Notes: generated from the sequence alone by a model not told the origin. Positions 16,103 to 23,947 are shown, numbered from the stretch's first letter. The stretch: DNA of 24,523 nt from DASWDH01 sp035318505 (GCA_035318505.1 DATHEQ010000122.1:1-24523), one strand, 5' to 3'. Numbers and translations: made by a program.

Positions 16103-16786
16103 GTGATTCTGCATCACCCGCTTGCGCTCATCGCGCTTACCTGTGCCGCGCTGTCAGCAACGATCCTTATTGGGTTTCTCGTGCGTCGTCCGCTTCTCGT
16201 CGGGTCGACCAAGTTATGGTTGCTGCTCGGCCTCGGTGTATTCCCGCTGGGCGTCGCGACGGCAGGCAACGCCGCGGGATTCGAGGCCACCAAGGAGCGC
16301 AAGTTCTGCGGATCGTGTCACGTGATGGTGCCCCATGCGTCCGACTCGAACGACCTCAAGAGTACTTCTCTGGCGTCCCGGCACGCGCGCAACAACTTGT
16401 TCGGCGAGCAGAATTGCTATGTGTGTCACGCCGATTATGGAATGTTCGGAACCATCCTCACCAAGCTGGGGGGCATGAGGCACGTCTATGAGTACGTGAC
16501 GCGCTACCGCAACGTCTCCCTTGAAGCCGCCAAGGAGACAATCCACCTCTATAAGCCGTATCCCAACAGCAACTGCATGCAATGCCATTCGACGAACCTC
16601 GAGCTCTGGATGAATGTGCCCGATCACAAGTCGTCGCTCGCCGAAGTTCGCGAGGGCCGCGTGAGCTGCGCCAGCGCCGGCTGCCACGGGTTCGCCCACC
16701 CCTTTACCAAGCCTGCGGCTTCCGTATCGCCGGCTTCCCACCGCTCTCCCGAGAGAGCTCCCCACGAAACACGCGAGACTCCATGA
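16103..16786 (+). CDS. NapC/NirT-family membrane tetraheme cytochrome c
   Basis: 227 residues from GTG 16103. Two hydrophobic segments (about 6-27 and 37-55) precede the heme domain. Heme motifs are C69-G-S-C-H-V-M (the CXXCHxM signature of heme 1 in NapC/NrfH), C-Y-V-C-H, C-M-Q-C-H and finally C-A-S-A-G-C-H, a CX4CH motif in place of the expected fourth CXXCH. NapC/NirT proteins oxidise menaquinol in the inner membrane and hand electrons to periplasmic cytochromes. The partner could be the 25-heme protein encoded divergently, or the NrfA downstream, although NrfA has its own NrfH. The stop overlaps the next ATG by four bases. No frameshift is seen; family placement is firm for the first heme region, moderate overall. 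Confidence 0.82.
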   Translation: MILHHPLALIALTCAALSATILIGFLVRRPLLVGSTKLWLLLGLGVFPLGVATAGNAAGFEATKERKFCGSCHVMVPHASDSNDLKSTSLASRHARNNLFGEQNCYVCHADYGMFGTILTKLGGMRHVYEYVTRYRNVSLEAAKETIHLYKPYPNSNCMQCHSTNLELWMNVPDHKSSLAEVREGRVSCASAGCHGFAHPFTKPAASVSPASHRSPERAPHETRETP

Positions 16787-17031
16787 GAACGACGTCCTAT
16801 GGCCGCATCTTGCGGATTGCCTGCGTCCTCAGCTTGGTCGGCCTCGGCCTGATGGTGTGGTCACTACTCGATCCGACGCCAATGCCCGTCCTGGTGGCGA
16901 TGTCGGTCGGACAGGTTTTCGGCACGCTCTCGCTGCTCGCATTCTTGGGCGTGGTAGTAGCAGACCTTCGCCACGCGCACCTGGAGAGAGCGCCGTTACC
17001 TAGCGGACCGACGAGCCAGGACGCGCGTTAA
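16783..17031 (+). CDS. Small two-helix membrane protein, unknown function
   Basis: 82 residues, start fixed by an ATGA overlap with the NapC-like gene. Two hydrophobic helices are visible (about 9-28 and 34-60, the latter ending V-V-V-A-D-L-R-H), with a short Pro-rich loop between and a polar tail. No cysteines or heme motif. I do not recognise a family. Tight coupling to the quinol-oxidising cytochrome suggests an accessory subunit or assembly factor (inference). Confidence 0.7.
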   Translation: MRTTSYGRILRIACVLSLVGLGLMVWSLLDPTPMPVLVAMSVGQVFGTLSLLAFLGVVVADLRHAHLERAPLPSGPTSQDAR

Positions 17032-17063
17032 GCTCGGGCATGACCAAAAGAGGAGGCCCTGCC

Positions 17064-17156
17064 ATGGCGGAGATGAAATCGAAGTCGAGACTGAATGACA
17101 ATCGCGTCGTCGTCGTCGTCGTCGTCGTTGGGATCGACTTCTCCGCGACTACGTAG
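17064..17156 (+). pseudogene. Universal-stress-protein-like 5' stub with GTC microsatellite
   Basis: A 30-codon open frame with a strong ribosome-binding site (AGGAGG at 17051-17056, seven-base spacing). After a 14-residue basic leader comes a run of eight valines and then G-I-D-F-S-A-T-T, the first beta-strand and loop of a Usp domain, ended abruptly by TAG at 17154. Nothing Usp-like follows in any frame before the NO reductase start, so this looks like the remnant of a truncated Usp gene. Alternatively it is a short upstream reading frame controlling the NO reductase gene. The Usp assignment rests on only about eight residues plus the valine strand. Confidence 0.5.
17106..17126 (+). repeat. 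(GTC)7 trinucleotide microsatellite
   Basis: Seven perfect GTC units followed by GTT, encoding the poly-valine stretch of the Usp-like stub. Slippage by whole triplets would change valine number without changing frame. Confidence 0.9.
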
Positions 17157-17214
17157 CGCGCGACGGACGCTCCGGAGCACGAGGTTCACTTTTCGCACTC
17201 AAATTGGGGACAAG

Positions 17215-19470
17215 ATGAAACGGTATTGGTTTGCGTTCGCGGCGATCGTTCTAAGCTCGTTCGCGGTTCTGTTGTGGGTTGGGTCGCGCATCTACCAACA
17301 GGCGCCGCCCATCGCTGCTCGCGTCGTCACGACCGACGACGTCGAGGTCGTGGCTCCCGGCGAAATCGAGGCGGGGCAGAACGTGTGGCAGGCGATGGGC
17401 GGCATGCAAGTCGGTTCGATATGGGGCCACGGCTCCTACGTCGCGCCGGATTGGAGTGCAGATTGGCTTCATCGCGAGGCCACGTTCGGGCTCGACGAGT
17501 GGAGCCGCGCCGAAAACGGCGTGCCTTTCGGCGAGCTCGACGGCGAACGCCAGGCTGCATTGACGGCACGCCTTACGGGCTCGATGCGAAAGAACACCTA
17601 CAATCCGTCGACCGGTGTGCTGACGCTCGAGCCATGGCGCGCCCGAGCCTTCGCCGCCAACCATGCGCATTACACGGACGTCTTTAAGAATGGTCGCGCC
17701 GCGTACGCCATTCCGGAAGGCACACAGACCGATCCACAAAAGCTCCGTGCGCTATCTGCGTTCTTTTTTTGGTCGTCGTGGGCGGCGTCAACGAATAGGC
17801 CCAATGACGATGTCTCCTATACGAGCAACTGGCCGCACGAAAAACTGGTCGGCAATCAGCCGACCAGTGACTCGGTCGTGTGGACCGGCGTCAGCATTCT
17901 CGTGCTGTTGGCAGGGATCGGGGCGCTTTCGTCGTGGCATGCCTCGAAGGAGCCTGAACCCGGCGATCGACGGCCACCCGACGCTGATCCGTTGCTCGGA
18001 GCGCCGGCGACGCCGTCCCAGAAGGCGACGCTCAAATACTTCTGGGTCGTGACCGCTCTCATCGTGACGCAGGCGCTTTTCGGTGTCATCACTGCGCACT
18101 ATGGCGTCGAAGGCGGAGGGTTTTACGGAATTGATCTGGCCGCCATCCTCCCCTACAGCATCACGCGCACCTGGCATACGCAGCTCGGCATCTTCTGGAT
18201 TGCGACGGCTTGGCTGGCCGCCGGCCTGTACATCGGGCCGGCGATCGGCGGCACCGAGCCGAAGTTTCAGCGCCTCGGAGTCAACCTTCTGTTCGGCGCG
18301 TTACTCTTCGTTGTGGTCGGTTCGATGACCGGCGAATGGCTGAGCGTCAAAGGTTACTTGTCGGGTGACGCCTGGTTTTACTTCGGACACAGCGGTTATG
18401 AGTACATCGATCTCGGACGCTTCTTCCAGATTGCGCTCCTCATCGGTCTCTTTCTCTGGCTCTTTCTCGTCGCGCGTGCCGTGCTGCCCGCCCTTCGTCG
18501 CAAGGATGAGCAACGGCCGATCCTCGTGCTGTTCTTGATTTCGTCCCTTGCCATCGCAGGCTTCTACGGCGCGGCGCTCGGATACGGTCATCACACCAAT
18601 CTCGCCATCGCCGAATACTGGCGCTGGTGGGTCGTGCACCTCTGGGTAGAGGGTTTTTTCGAGGTCTTTGCGACTGTCGTCATAGCCTTCTTGTTCGCGC
18701 GCATGCAGCTCGTCGACGTCAAAGCAGCAGGGCGCGCCGCACTTCTCTCGGCGTCGATCTTTCTGTCCGGCGGCATCATCGGCACGCTGCATCACCTGTA
18801 CTTTTCCGGCACGCCGACCTTCGTGCTCGCGCTCGGCTCGGTTTTCAGCGCGCTGGAAGTGGTTCCCTTGATGCTGATCGGCTACGAAGCGTGGGAAAAT
18901 CTTCGCCACGCGCGGGCGGAGACTTGGGTCAGCCGTTACCGGTGGCCCATCTACTTCTTCGTTGCCGTCGCATTCTGGAATTTACTCGGCGCGGGTGTCT
19001 TCGGATTCATGATCAACCCGCCGATCGCGCTCTACTACATGCAAGGCCTCAACACGACGGCGGTGCACGGGCACGCCGCCCTCTTCGGGGTCTATGGGAT
19101 GCTCGGCATCGGCCTCATGCTCTTCTGCCTCCAGCTCCTCGCGCCGAAACGACAGATCGACGAAAAGCTCATGAAATGGGCTTTCATCCTCTTGAATGGC
19201 GGACTCTTCGCCATGGTCGTCGTGAGCCTTCTACCCGTGGGGCTCATGCAGACCTGGGCGTCGGTCAAGGTCGGGTATTGGTATGCGAGGAGCCCCGAGT
19301 TCCTTCAGACGCCCGTCATGCAGCGACTGCGCTGGCTCCGCGTGCCGGGCGACACGATGTTCGCTGCCGGTATCGGCACTCTGGCCGCCGCGGTGGTGCA
19401 GATGAGTCGCCAAGGCGCACGTGGCACGACCACCGTGGAGCCCCTCCCCAGCGTACGCCCGGCTTTGTAG
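17215..19470 (+). CDS. norZ: Quinol-dependent nitric oxide reductase (qNor)
   Basis: 751 residues from ATG 17215 (GGGGA just upstream). The first helix (about 5-27) leads into a periplasmic domain (about 30-215) that corresponds to the NorC-like part but has no CXXCH, the mark of the quinol-fed single-subunit enzyme. A long multi-helix NorB/heme-copper oxidase region follows with W-H-T-Q-L-G-I-F-W, W-W-V-V-H-L-W-V-E-G-F-F-E, G-T-L-H-H-L-Y-F-S-G-T-P and V-H-G-H-A-A-L-F-G-V, which carry the heme b, heme b3 and FeB ligands. It reduces 2 NO to N2O at the inner membrane using menaquinol and probably protects against NO formed during nitrite reduction. It lies 57 bases upstream of nrfH, possibly in one transcript. 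Length is normal for the family. The frame is open upstream to 17095, but that stretch overlaps the Usp stub. Confidence 0.95.
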   Translation: MKRYWFAFAAIVLSSFAVLLWVGSRIYQQAPPIAARVVTTDDVEVVAPGEIEAGQNVWQAMGGMQVGSIWGHGSYVAPDWSADWLHREATFGLDEWSRAENGVPFGELDGERQAALTARLTGSMRKNTYNPSTGVLTLEPWRARAFAANHAHYTDVFKNGRAAYAIPEGTQTDPQKLRALSAFFFWSSWAASTNRPNDDVSYTSNWPHEKLVGNQPTSDSVVWTGVSILVLLAGIGALSSWHASKEPEPGDRRPPDADPLLGAPATPSQKATLKYFWVVTALIVTQALFGVITAHYGVEGGGFYGIDLAAILPYSITRTWHTQLGIFWIATAWLAAGLYIGPAIGGTEPKFQRLGVNLLFGALLFVVVGSMTGEWLSVKGYLSGDAWFYFGHSGYEYIDLGRFFQIALLIGLFLWLFLVARAVLPALRRKDEQRPILVLFLISSLAIAGFYGAALGYGHHTNLAIAEYWRWWVVHLWVEGFFEVFATVVIAFLFARMQLVDVKAAGRAALLSASIFLSGGIIGTLHHLYFSGTPTFVLALGSVFSALEVVPLMLIGYEAWENLRHARAETWVSRYRWPIYFFVAVAFWNLLGAGVFGFMINPPIALYYMQGLNTTAVHGHAALFGVYGMLGIGLMLFCLQLLAPKRQIDEKLMKWAFILLNGGLFAMVVVSLLPVGLMQTWASVKVGYWYARSPEFLQTPVMQRLRWLRVPGDTMFAAGIGTLAAAVVQMSRQGARGTTTVEPLPSVRPAL

Positions 19471-19527
19471 CTTCGACCTACCTCGCGCTCGAGCGCCGGG
19501 TAGTTCGGTGTCATCGGCTGCGAAAAA

Positions 19528-20049
19528 ATGAGAGACTGGCGGCGCAAGGGGGAAAGCGGCGCAAGCGACGTCGCCAGTCCAATGTTCGCGTCCGACGTGA
19601 ATACAATGCGGCTCGTCATTGCAGTCGTCCTGGGTGCGGCCGCCGGGACGGGACTCTTCACCTTCCGCTATGCGGAAGGCCTTTCTTATTTTTCGTCCGA
19701 CCCCAAGGCGTGCGCCAACTGCCACATCATGAACGAACAATACGATTCGTGGACCAAAGCCAGTCACCACGCTGCCGCTGGCTGCGTCGACTGCCATTTG
19801 CCGCGCGCGCTCATTCCGAAGCTCATCGCCAAGGCAGACAACGGATGGCATCACTCGAAAGGGTTTACGCTCGAAAATTTTCATGAGCCCATCATGATCA
19901 AGGATCGCAACGCCGGGATCCTCCAAGAAAACTGTCTCTTTTGCCACGGCGATTTCGTCCACGAGATCGTGGGGGGATCGACGACGGCCGAAGACGCCGT
20001 GACCTGCGTCCATTGCCACGCTCACGTCGGACACGGTTCGCGCCCCTGA
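19528..20049 (+). CDS. nrfH: NrfH, membrane tetraheme quinol dehydrogenase of nitrite reductase
   Basis: 173 residues with a single membrane helix (about 28-46). Four CXXCH motifs are at C62 (C-A-N-C-H-I-M, with the heme-1 methionine pattern of NrfH), C86, C136 and C160. The D-P-K-A-C-A-N-C-H-I-M-N block closely resembles NrfH of Wolinella as I remember it. It oxidises menaquinol and passes electrons to NrfA, to which it anchors. nrfA follows after a 39-base gap. The start is uncertain: ATG 19528 lacks a clear ribosome-binding site, and in-frame alternatives are ATG 19582 and ATG 19606, the latter just before the helix and giving a more usual N-terminus. Confidence 0.93.
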   Translation: MRDWRRKGESGASDVASPMFASDVNTMRLVIAVVLGAAAGTGLFTFRYAEGLSYFSSDPKACANCHIMNEQYDSWTKASHHAAAGCVDCHLPRALIPKLIAKADNGWHHSKGFTLENFHEPIMIKDRNAGILQENCLFCHGDFVHEIVGGSTTAEDAVTCVHCHAHVGHGSRP

Positions 20050-20078
20050 CCTCTCGCGCCGTCCCCAAGGCTGCCCAC

Positions 20079-20082
20079 GGAG
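20079..20082 (+). promoter_or_regulatory. Shine-Dalgarno supporting a TTG start for nrfA
   Basis: GGAG ends six bases before TTG 20089. A second in-frame TTG at 20083 would have no spacing, so 20089 is preferred. There is no ATG in frame before the membrane helix. Confidence 0.5.
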
Positions 20083-20088
20083 TTGCTA

Positions 20089-21594
20089 TTGACCGCTAAG
20101 CCCGATCCCTCTCGCTCGTCGGCATCTGTTGCGCGCCGCAATCGCATTGTGTTCCTGTTGGTGATGTTTGCCGGTGCTGCTGCGGCAATCGGAATCACCG
20201 CGCTGCTCGTGAACATCTTTTCGCACAAGCAGGAAGCTAAGAATCCGTACCTTCGCTTCGTCGCCGTGACGCCCGACACGACCGATCCGGAAGCGTGGCG
20301 TAAGAATTGGCCCCGGCAGTACGACGGCTACCGCCGCACGGTCGAGGCGACCAAGACGAACTTTGGCGGCGGCGACGTCAATCCTCTGCAAAAGGCCGAG
20401 GCCTATCCTTGGCTCACCCGAATCTTTGCCGGCTACGCGTTCGCGCTCGACTACCACGATCGCCGCGGCCATGGATTCATGCTGTTCGATCAAGAATCGA
20501 CCAAGCGCGTCACGGAGCGCCCGCAGCCGGGAGCTTGCTTGCATTGCCACGCCTCGATCATCCCCACTTACCGCAGGGTCGGGGGTGGGGACGTGCAGAG
20601 CGGCTTCGTAAAAGTCTCGGCCATGAAGTACCAAGAAGGTCATGACGAAGTCGAGAAGACGGGTTCCCTCGATCCCGTTTGGAACGGCGTCGTTCAAGAA
20701 ATGAAGCACGTGGAAGGCGCCCACCCCGTGTCATGCGTCGACTGCCACGCGCCCGACACCATGGAGCTCCGAGTCAATCGCCCCGGCTTCATCAACGGTA
20801 TTCGCGCGCTGGCCATGTCCGATTCTCCCGTCCCGCACCTCCTCTCCATCGAGCGTTGGCGCGCTGGCGCCCGCAAGGAGCCATACGATCCGAACCGGGA
20901 TGCAACGCGGCAGGAGCTGCGATCTTTCGTCTGTGGTCAATGCCACGTCGAGTATTACTGCGGTCCCAAGGTCACCCTATTTTATCCGTGGAACAATGGT
21001 CTTCGGGTCGAAGAGATCGAGCGCTTTTACGACGAATACAATTTTCCCGATGGTCATCGATTCTACGATTGGCAGCACGCTGATACAGGTGCCGAGGTCT
21101 TGAAGGCCCAACATCCCGAGTTCGAAACGTGGAGCCAGGGCATTCACGCGCGGTCCGGCGTCGCCTGCGCCGATTGCCACATGCCTTACACGAGGGAAGG
21201 GGCCATGAAGGTTTCCGACCATTGGGTGCGCAGCCCACTTCTCAACATCTCTCGGGCCTGCCAAACCTGCCATCACTATGCAGAGACGGAGATCAAGGGG
21301 CGCGTCGACGTCATTCAGCAGAGGAACAACGTGCTGCTTCAGCGCGCCGGCGCGGCCATGGTTGCGCTCATCGACGGGATCAAAACGGCGCAAGCCGGTG
21401 GCGCCACGCCCTCAGAGCTTGCCGGCGCGCGTGAGCTCCACCGAAAAGCACAATGGCGCCTCGACTTCGTCGCCGCCGAAAACTCGATGGGCTTCCATGC
21501 CCCTCAAGAAACGGCGCGGATTCTGGCGGAATCGATCGACTATGCGAGGCAAGGTGAGCTGGCCGTGATTCGAAAGACGGTTCCGAAGAATTGA
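20089..21594 (+). CDS. nrfA: NrfA, pentaheme ammonia-forming nitrite reductase (CXXCH-type heme 1)
   Basis: 501 residues from TTG 20089. An N-terminal helix (about 20-44) serves as signal or anchor. Five heme motifs are visible: C150-L-H-C-H, C216-V-D-C-H, C282-G-Q-C-H-V-E-Y-Y, C360-A-D-C-H-M-P-Y and C391-Q-T-C-H-H. The active-site region is well conserved (G-Q-C-H-V-E-Y-Y with the catalytic tyrosine; H-P-E-F-E-T-W-S-Q-G-I-H; R-S-P-L-L-N-I). Most NrfA proteins bind heme 1 by CXXCK with lysine as ligand; here it is CXXCH, a variant known in some lineages. It catalyses six-electron reduction of nitrite to ammonium in the periplasm. It is co-oriented with nrfH and the NO reductase. Nothing suggests inactivation. 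Confidence 0.93.
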   Translation: MTAKPDPSRSSASVARRNRIVFLLVMFAGAAAAIGITALLVNIFSHKQEAKNPYLRFVAVTPDTTDPEAWRKNWPRQYDGYRRTVEATKTNFGGGDVNPLQKAEAYPWLTRIFAGYAFALDYHDRRGHGFMLFDQESTKRVTERPQPGACLHCHASIIPTYRRVGGGDVQSGFVKVSAMKYQEGHDEVEKTGSLDPVWNGVVQEMKHVEGAHPVSCVDCHAPDTMELRVNRPGFINGIRALAMSDSPVPHLLSIERWRAGARKEPYDPNRDATRQELRSFVCGQCHVEYYCGPKVTLFYPWNNGLRVEEIERFYDEYNFPDGHRFYDWQHADTGAEVLKAQHPEFETWSQGIHARSGVACADCHMPYTREGAMKVSDHWVRSPLLNISRACQTCHHYAETEIKGRVDVIQQRNNVLLQRAGAAMVALIDGIKTAQAGGATPSELAGARELHRKAQWRLDFVAAENSMGFHAPQETARILAESIDYARQGELAVIRKTVPKN

Positions 21595-21701
21595 GAGCCT
21601 GATGTGACATTTGCGTTCGGGAGCTGGGTTTACCCTGCAGTCAGCGCGGTCGCGTCGATTACGGAGGCCCCCGCGGTAATGCCGAGCTAGAGAAAACGTC
21701 C

Positions 21702-22109
21702 ATGCGGGTCAGCCCGAATTGGATTTTCCTCGCCAGGATTGCAACCGCGTGCTTCTGGACGACCAGCGCAGCCGCGCAAGCCACGTTTTACCAAGTGCCG
21801 AGCGGGGACATCACGAACCCGCGCGACCTGTACTTTCAGCAGCAGTCGACGCTCACCGACCGTCTCGACTTTTCGTTTCAAGGGATGGTGGGCGTGGGTT
21901 TCAACTTCGATGCAGGCCTTAGCGTCTACAACTTTGATCTCATGAGGATCGGCGGGAAAGTCGTCGTCGCCGACAATGACTCGGAACGGAGCGAACCAGC
22001 GACCCAAACTTTGGAGAAGAGATTGTCACGCTTCTACGCGTGGCCTCATCGTGTTGGACGGCCAAGGTCAGCGTTCCTGGGCTTCGAGTCGCCCTGCTCG
22101 AAATTCTGA
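21702..22109 (+). pseudogene. Truncated outer-membrane-type protein, N-terminal fragment
   Basis: ATG 21702 begins a 135-codon frame with a signal peptide (cut after A-A-A-Q-A, about 27), then Y-Q-V-P-S-G-D-I-T-N-P-R-D-L-Y-F-Q-Q-Q and F-D-A-G-L-S-V-Y-N-F-D-L, which reads like the first strands of an outer-membrane beta-barrel. After about residue 95 (D-N-D-S-E-R-S-E-P) the composition changes and the frame ends at 22109 without a barrel. Full-length relatives, as I recall them, are several hundred residues. So this is probably a 5' remnant cut by rearrangement, possibly once the last gene of the nrf cluster. A different frame between about 21980 and 22125 encodes a helical, coding-like stretch (F-G-E-E-I-V-T-L-L ... 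I-L-K-R-L-E-R-E) without a start codon; it may be a fragment of another gene. Confidence 0.5.
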
Positions 22110-22321
22110 AGAGGTTAGAACGCGAGTAAATTCGATTCGACTTGATGGCGCCGCGTGCGCTCACCCAGCAATGGCTGGCCTGACCAGCTCGACGAGCTCC
22201 GCGCCACCGGATCAGTTGGAGCGCCTACCGATGCTCATGCAAGCCATCGATGACTACGGAGTCCCGACCGTCACCCGTCCAGGGTCGTGCACCGCGGCGG
22301 CGATAGCCGCATGCCGCCGAT
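22110..22321. other. Non-coding junction before the AbiE module
   Basis: About 210 bases between the truncated barrel gene and the AbiE operator. I see no credible gene, RNA or terminator. A plus-strand frame crosses it but has no family resemblance. Confidence 0.4.
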
Positions 22322-22358
22322 TTGCACAAACATAAAATAGGTTTTAATGTTCGTGCAA
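22322..22358. promoter_or_regulatory. Inverted-repeat operator at the abiEi start
   Basis: TTGCACAAACAT (22322-22333) and ATGTTCGTGCAA (22347-22358) are inverted copies with 11 of 12 positions matching, separated by 13 AT-rich bases. A -10-like TAAAAT (22333-22338) lies between the arms, and the right arm ends on the first base of ATG 22358. AbiEi antitoxins of known systems repress their own promoter by binding inverted repeats, so this is the expected autoregulatory site. Confidence 0.65.
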
Positions 22359-22966
22359 TGCCTCGTCCCTCTGCAACCGGCTCGGCGCCCGATTGGAACA
22401 GGCTTTTCGAGCTCGCCTCAGCGCAGGGCGGGTATTTCACGAACGCTCAAGCGGCGGCGGCCGGTTATTCACCGCCTCTTCTGCAGTTCTACGTCAAAAA
22501 GGGGCGGCTTGAGCGCATTCGGCGGGGGATCCTTCGGCTCGTTCACTATCCAACAGGCGACGACGAAGATCTCATGCCGCTTTGGCTCTGGTCGGACCGT
22601 AAAGGCGTCTTCAGTCACGAGACGGCCCTCATGATGAACATGCTCTCCGACGCTCTGCCCGCAAAACGGCACATGACCCTGCCGACTTCGTGGTCGAAGC
22701 GGCGTCTTCGCGTTCCGAAGGGCGTTGTCGTCCATTACGACGACGTTCCAAAATCCGACGTTACCTGGTTCGGCCCCGTGCGCGTGACAACGCCGCTACG
22801 CGCTGTCGTCGATGCCGTGCGCGCGCACGTCGCAGAGGACATCGTTCGACAGGCCGTGGAGCAGGGCATTCGTCGTGGACTCTTTGAACGAGCGACGGTG
22901 AATGCCGCACTCCGCAGGGCTAGAAAGGAACGCGATGCCGCTGCCGCGAAGCTACGCAAGTCCTGA
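22358..22966 (+). CDS. abiEi: AbiEi-type antitoxin / transcriptional regulator
   Basis: 202 residues. An N-terminal winged-helix (about 13-62: L-F-E-L-A-S-A-Q-G-G-Y-F-T-N-A-Q-A then Y-V-K-K-G-R-L-E-R-I-R-R-G-I-L-R) is followed by the AbiEi core: L-W-L-W-S-D-R-K-G-V-F-S-H-E-T-A-L at 76-91, H-M-T-L-P, V-T-T-P-L-R-A-V-V-D and a basic helical C-terminus. It is the antitoxin of a type IV toxin-antitoxin/abortive-infection system: it represses its operon and counteracts the AbiEii nucleotidyltransferase. ATG 22358 has no Shine-Dalgarno and sits at the end of the operator, so the transcript is nearly leaderless. An in-frame TTG at 22322 lies inside the operator and is rejected. It overlaps the toxin frame by 32 bases. 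Confidence 0.88.
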   Translation: MPRPSATGSAPDWNRLFELASAQGGYFTNAQAAAAGYSPPLLQFYVKKGRLERIRRGILRLVHYPTGDDEDLMPLWLWSDRKGVFSHETALMMNMLSDALPAKRHMTLPTSWSKRRLRVPKGVVVHYDDVPKSDVTWFGPVRVTTPLRAVVDAVRAHVAEDIVRQAVEQGIRRGLFERATVNAALRRARKERDAAAAKLRKS

Positions 22967-23836
22967 AGCGTTCCGGCAGGCCCTGGAGCAACGCGTACGG
23001 GTGGCTGCCGGCTCCTCCGGAATGGGCCGTTTCCGGCAGGTACTAATGTTCGATCGATTCCTCGCACGTGTCTTCAGCCACTTTGGTGAGCGGGCGATCG
23101 CAAAGGGTGGGGTCGTGCTTGAGCTTCGCCTCGAACGCGCTCGCACCACGCGCGACGTCGACGTTCGCCTCAGCGGACCGAGCGACGATCTGCTTGTCGA
23201 GCTTCAACGCGCAGGCCGCCTCGATCTAGGCGACTTCCTCACGTTCCAGATAGAGCCCGATCGCGATCAGCCGACCATCGAAGGCGACGGCATGGTTTAC
23301 GAGGGCTTTCGGTTCCGCGTTCAAGGCCTGCTCGCAGCCAAGGTGTACGCCGGTCCCTTCGGGCTCGACGTGGGTTTCGGGGACGTGCTGACCGAGCCTC
23401 CGGAGATGATCGACGGGACCAGCTTTCTCGATTTTGCGGGAGTGGTGCGTGCGCGACACCGCATCTACCCGCGCGTCGTGCACATCGCCGAGAAGCTGCA
23501 CGCGTATAACTGCCGAGGTCGAGAGAGAACTCTCGCGTGAAGGACCTGCCGGACCTGGCTCCTCTTGCCGAGGTCGGCGCGCTTGAAGCAGCCAGCCTCA
23601 GAAAGGCGCTCGACGCAACGTTCAGCTTCCGCAAGACGCACCTGCTGCCGGTCGTGCTGCCGCCTCCGCCTGCAACTTGGAGTGCCGTATACGCGAAGAT
23701 GGCCCGAGAGGACGACCTCCATTGGCATTCCATCGATGCCGTTTACGATGCAGCGCGAACCTTCCTCGAGCCAGTTCTCACGTTGCCTGAGGGCGTCTGG
23801 AATCCAGCAAAGTGGAGCTGGCAATCGATGCAATGA
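22935..23836 (+). pseudogene. abiEii: AbiEii-type nucleotidyltransferase toxin, frameshifted
   Basis: ATG 22935 (AAGGA at 22925-22929, five-base spacing) opens a 201-codon frame with the toxin's nucleotidyltransferase features: K-G-G-V-V-L-E-L-R, R-T-T-R-D-V-D-V-R-L, A-A-K-V-Y-A-G and H-I-A-E-K-L-H-A-Y. Just after H-A-Y (about 23504-23513) the frame runs into TGA 23540. The conserved continuation is found in another frame: reading P-R-S-R-E-N-S-R-V-K-D-L-P-D-L it goes on through about 95 residues (A-L-D-A-T-F-S-F-R-K-T-H-L-L-P, P-P-P-A-T-W) to 23836. A one-base loss restores a normal-length AbiEii of about 300 residues. Either the toxin is inactivated or the base is a sequencing error. The two pieces are 22935-23540 and about 23515-23836. 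Confidence 0.82.
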
Positions 23837-23947
23837 ACAATGATGTAGACCGCGCCCGCGCTACCAGCCTCCAACGCGTCGTCCCGCTTTCGCCTCGGGG
23901 CGTCGCATCAGGCCGCGCCCGACGCTCACCAGCTCACAGCGGATGGG

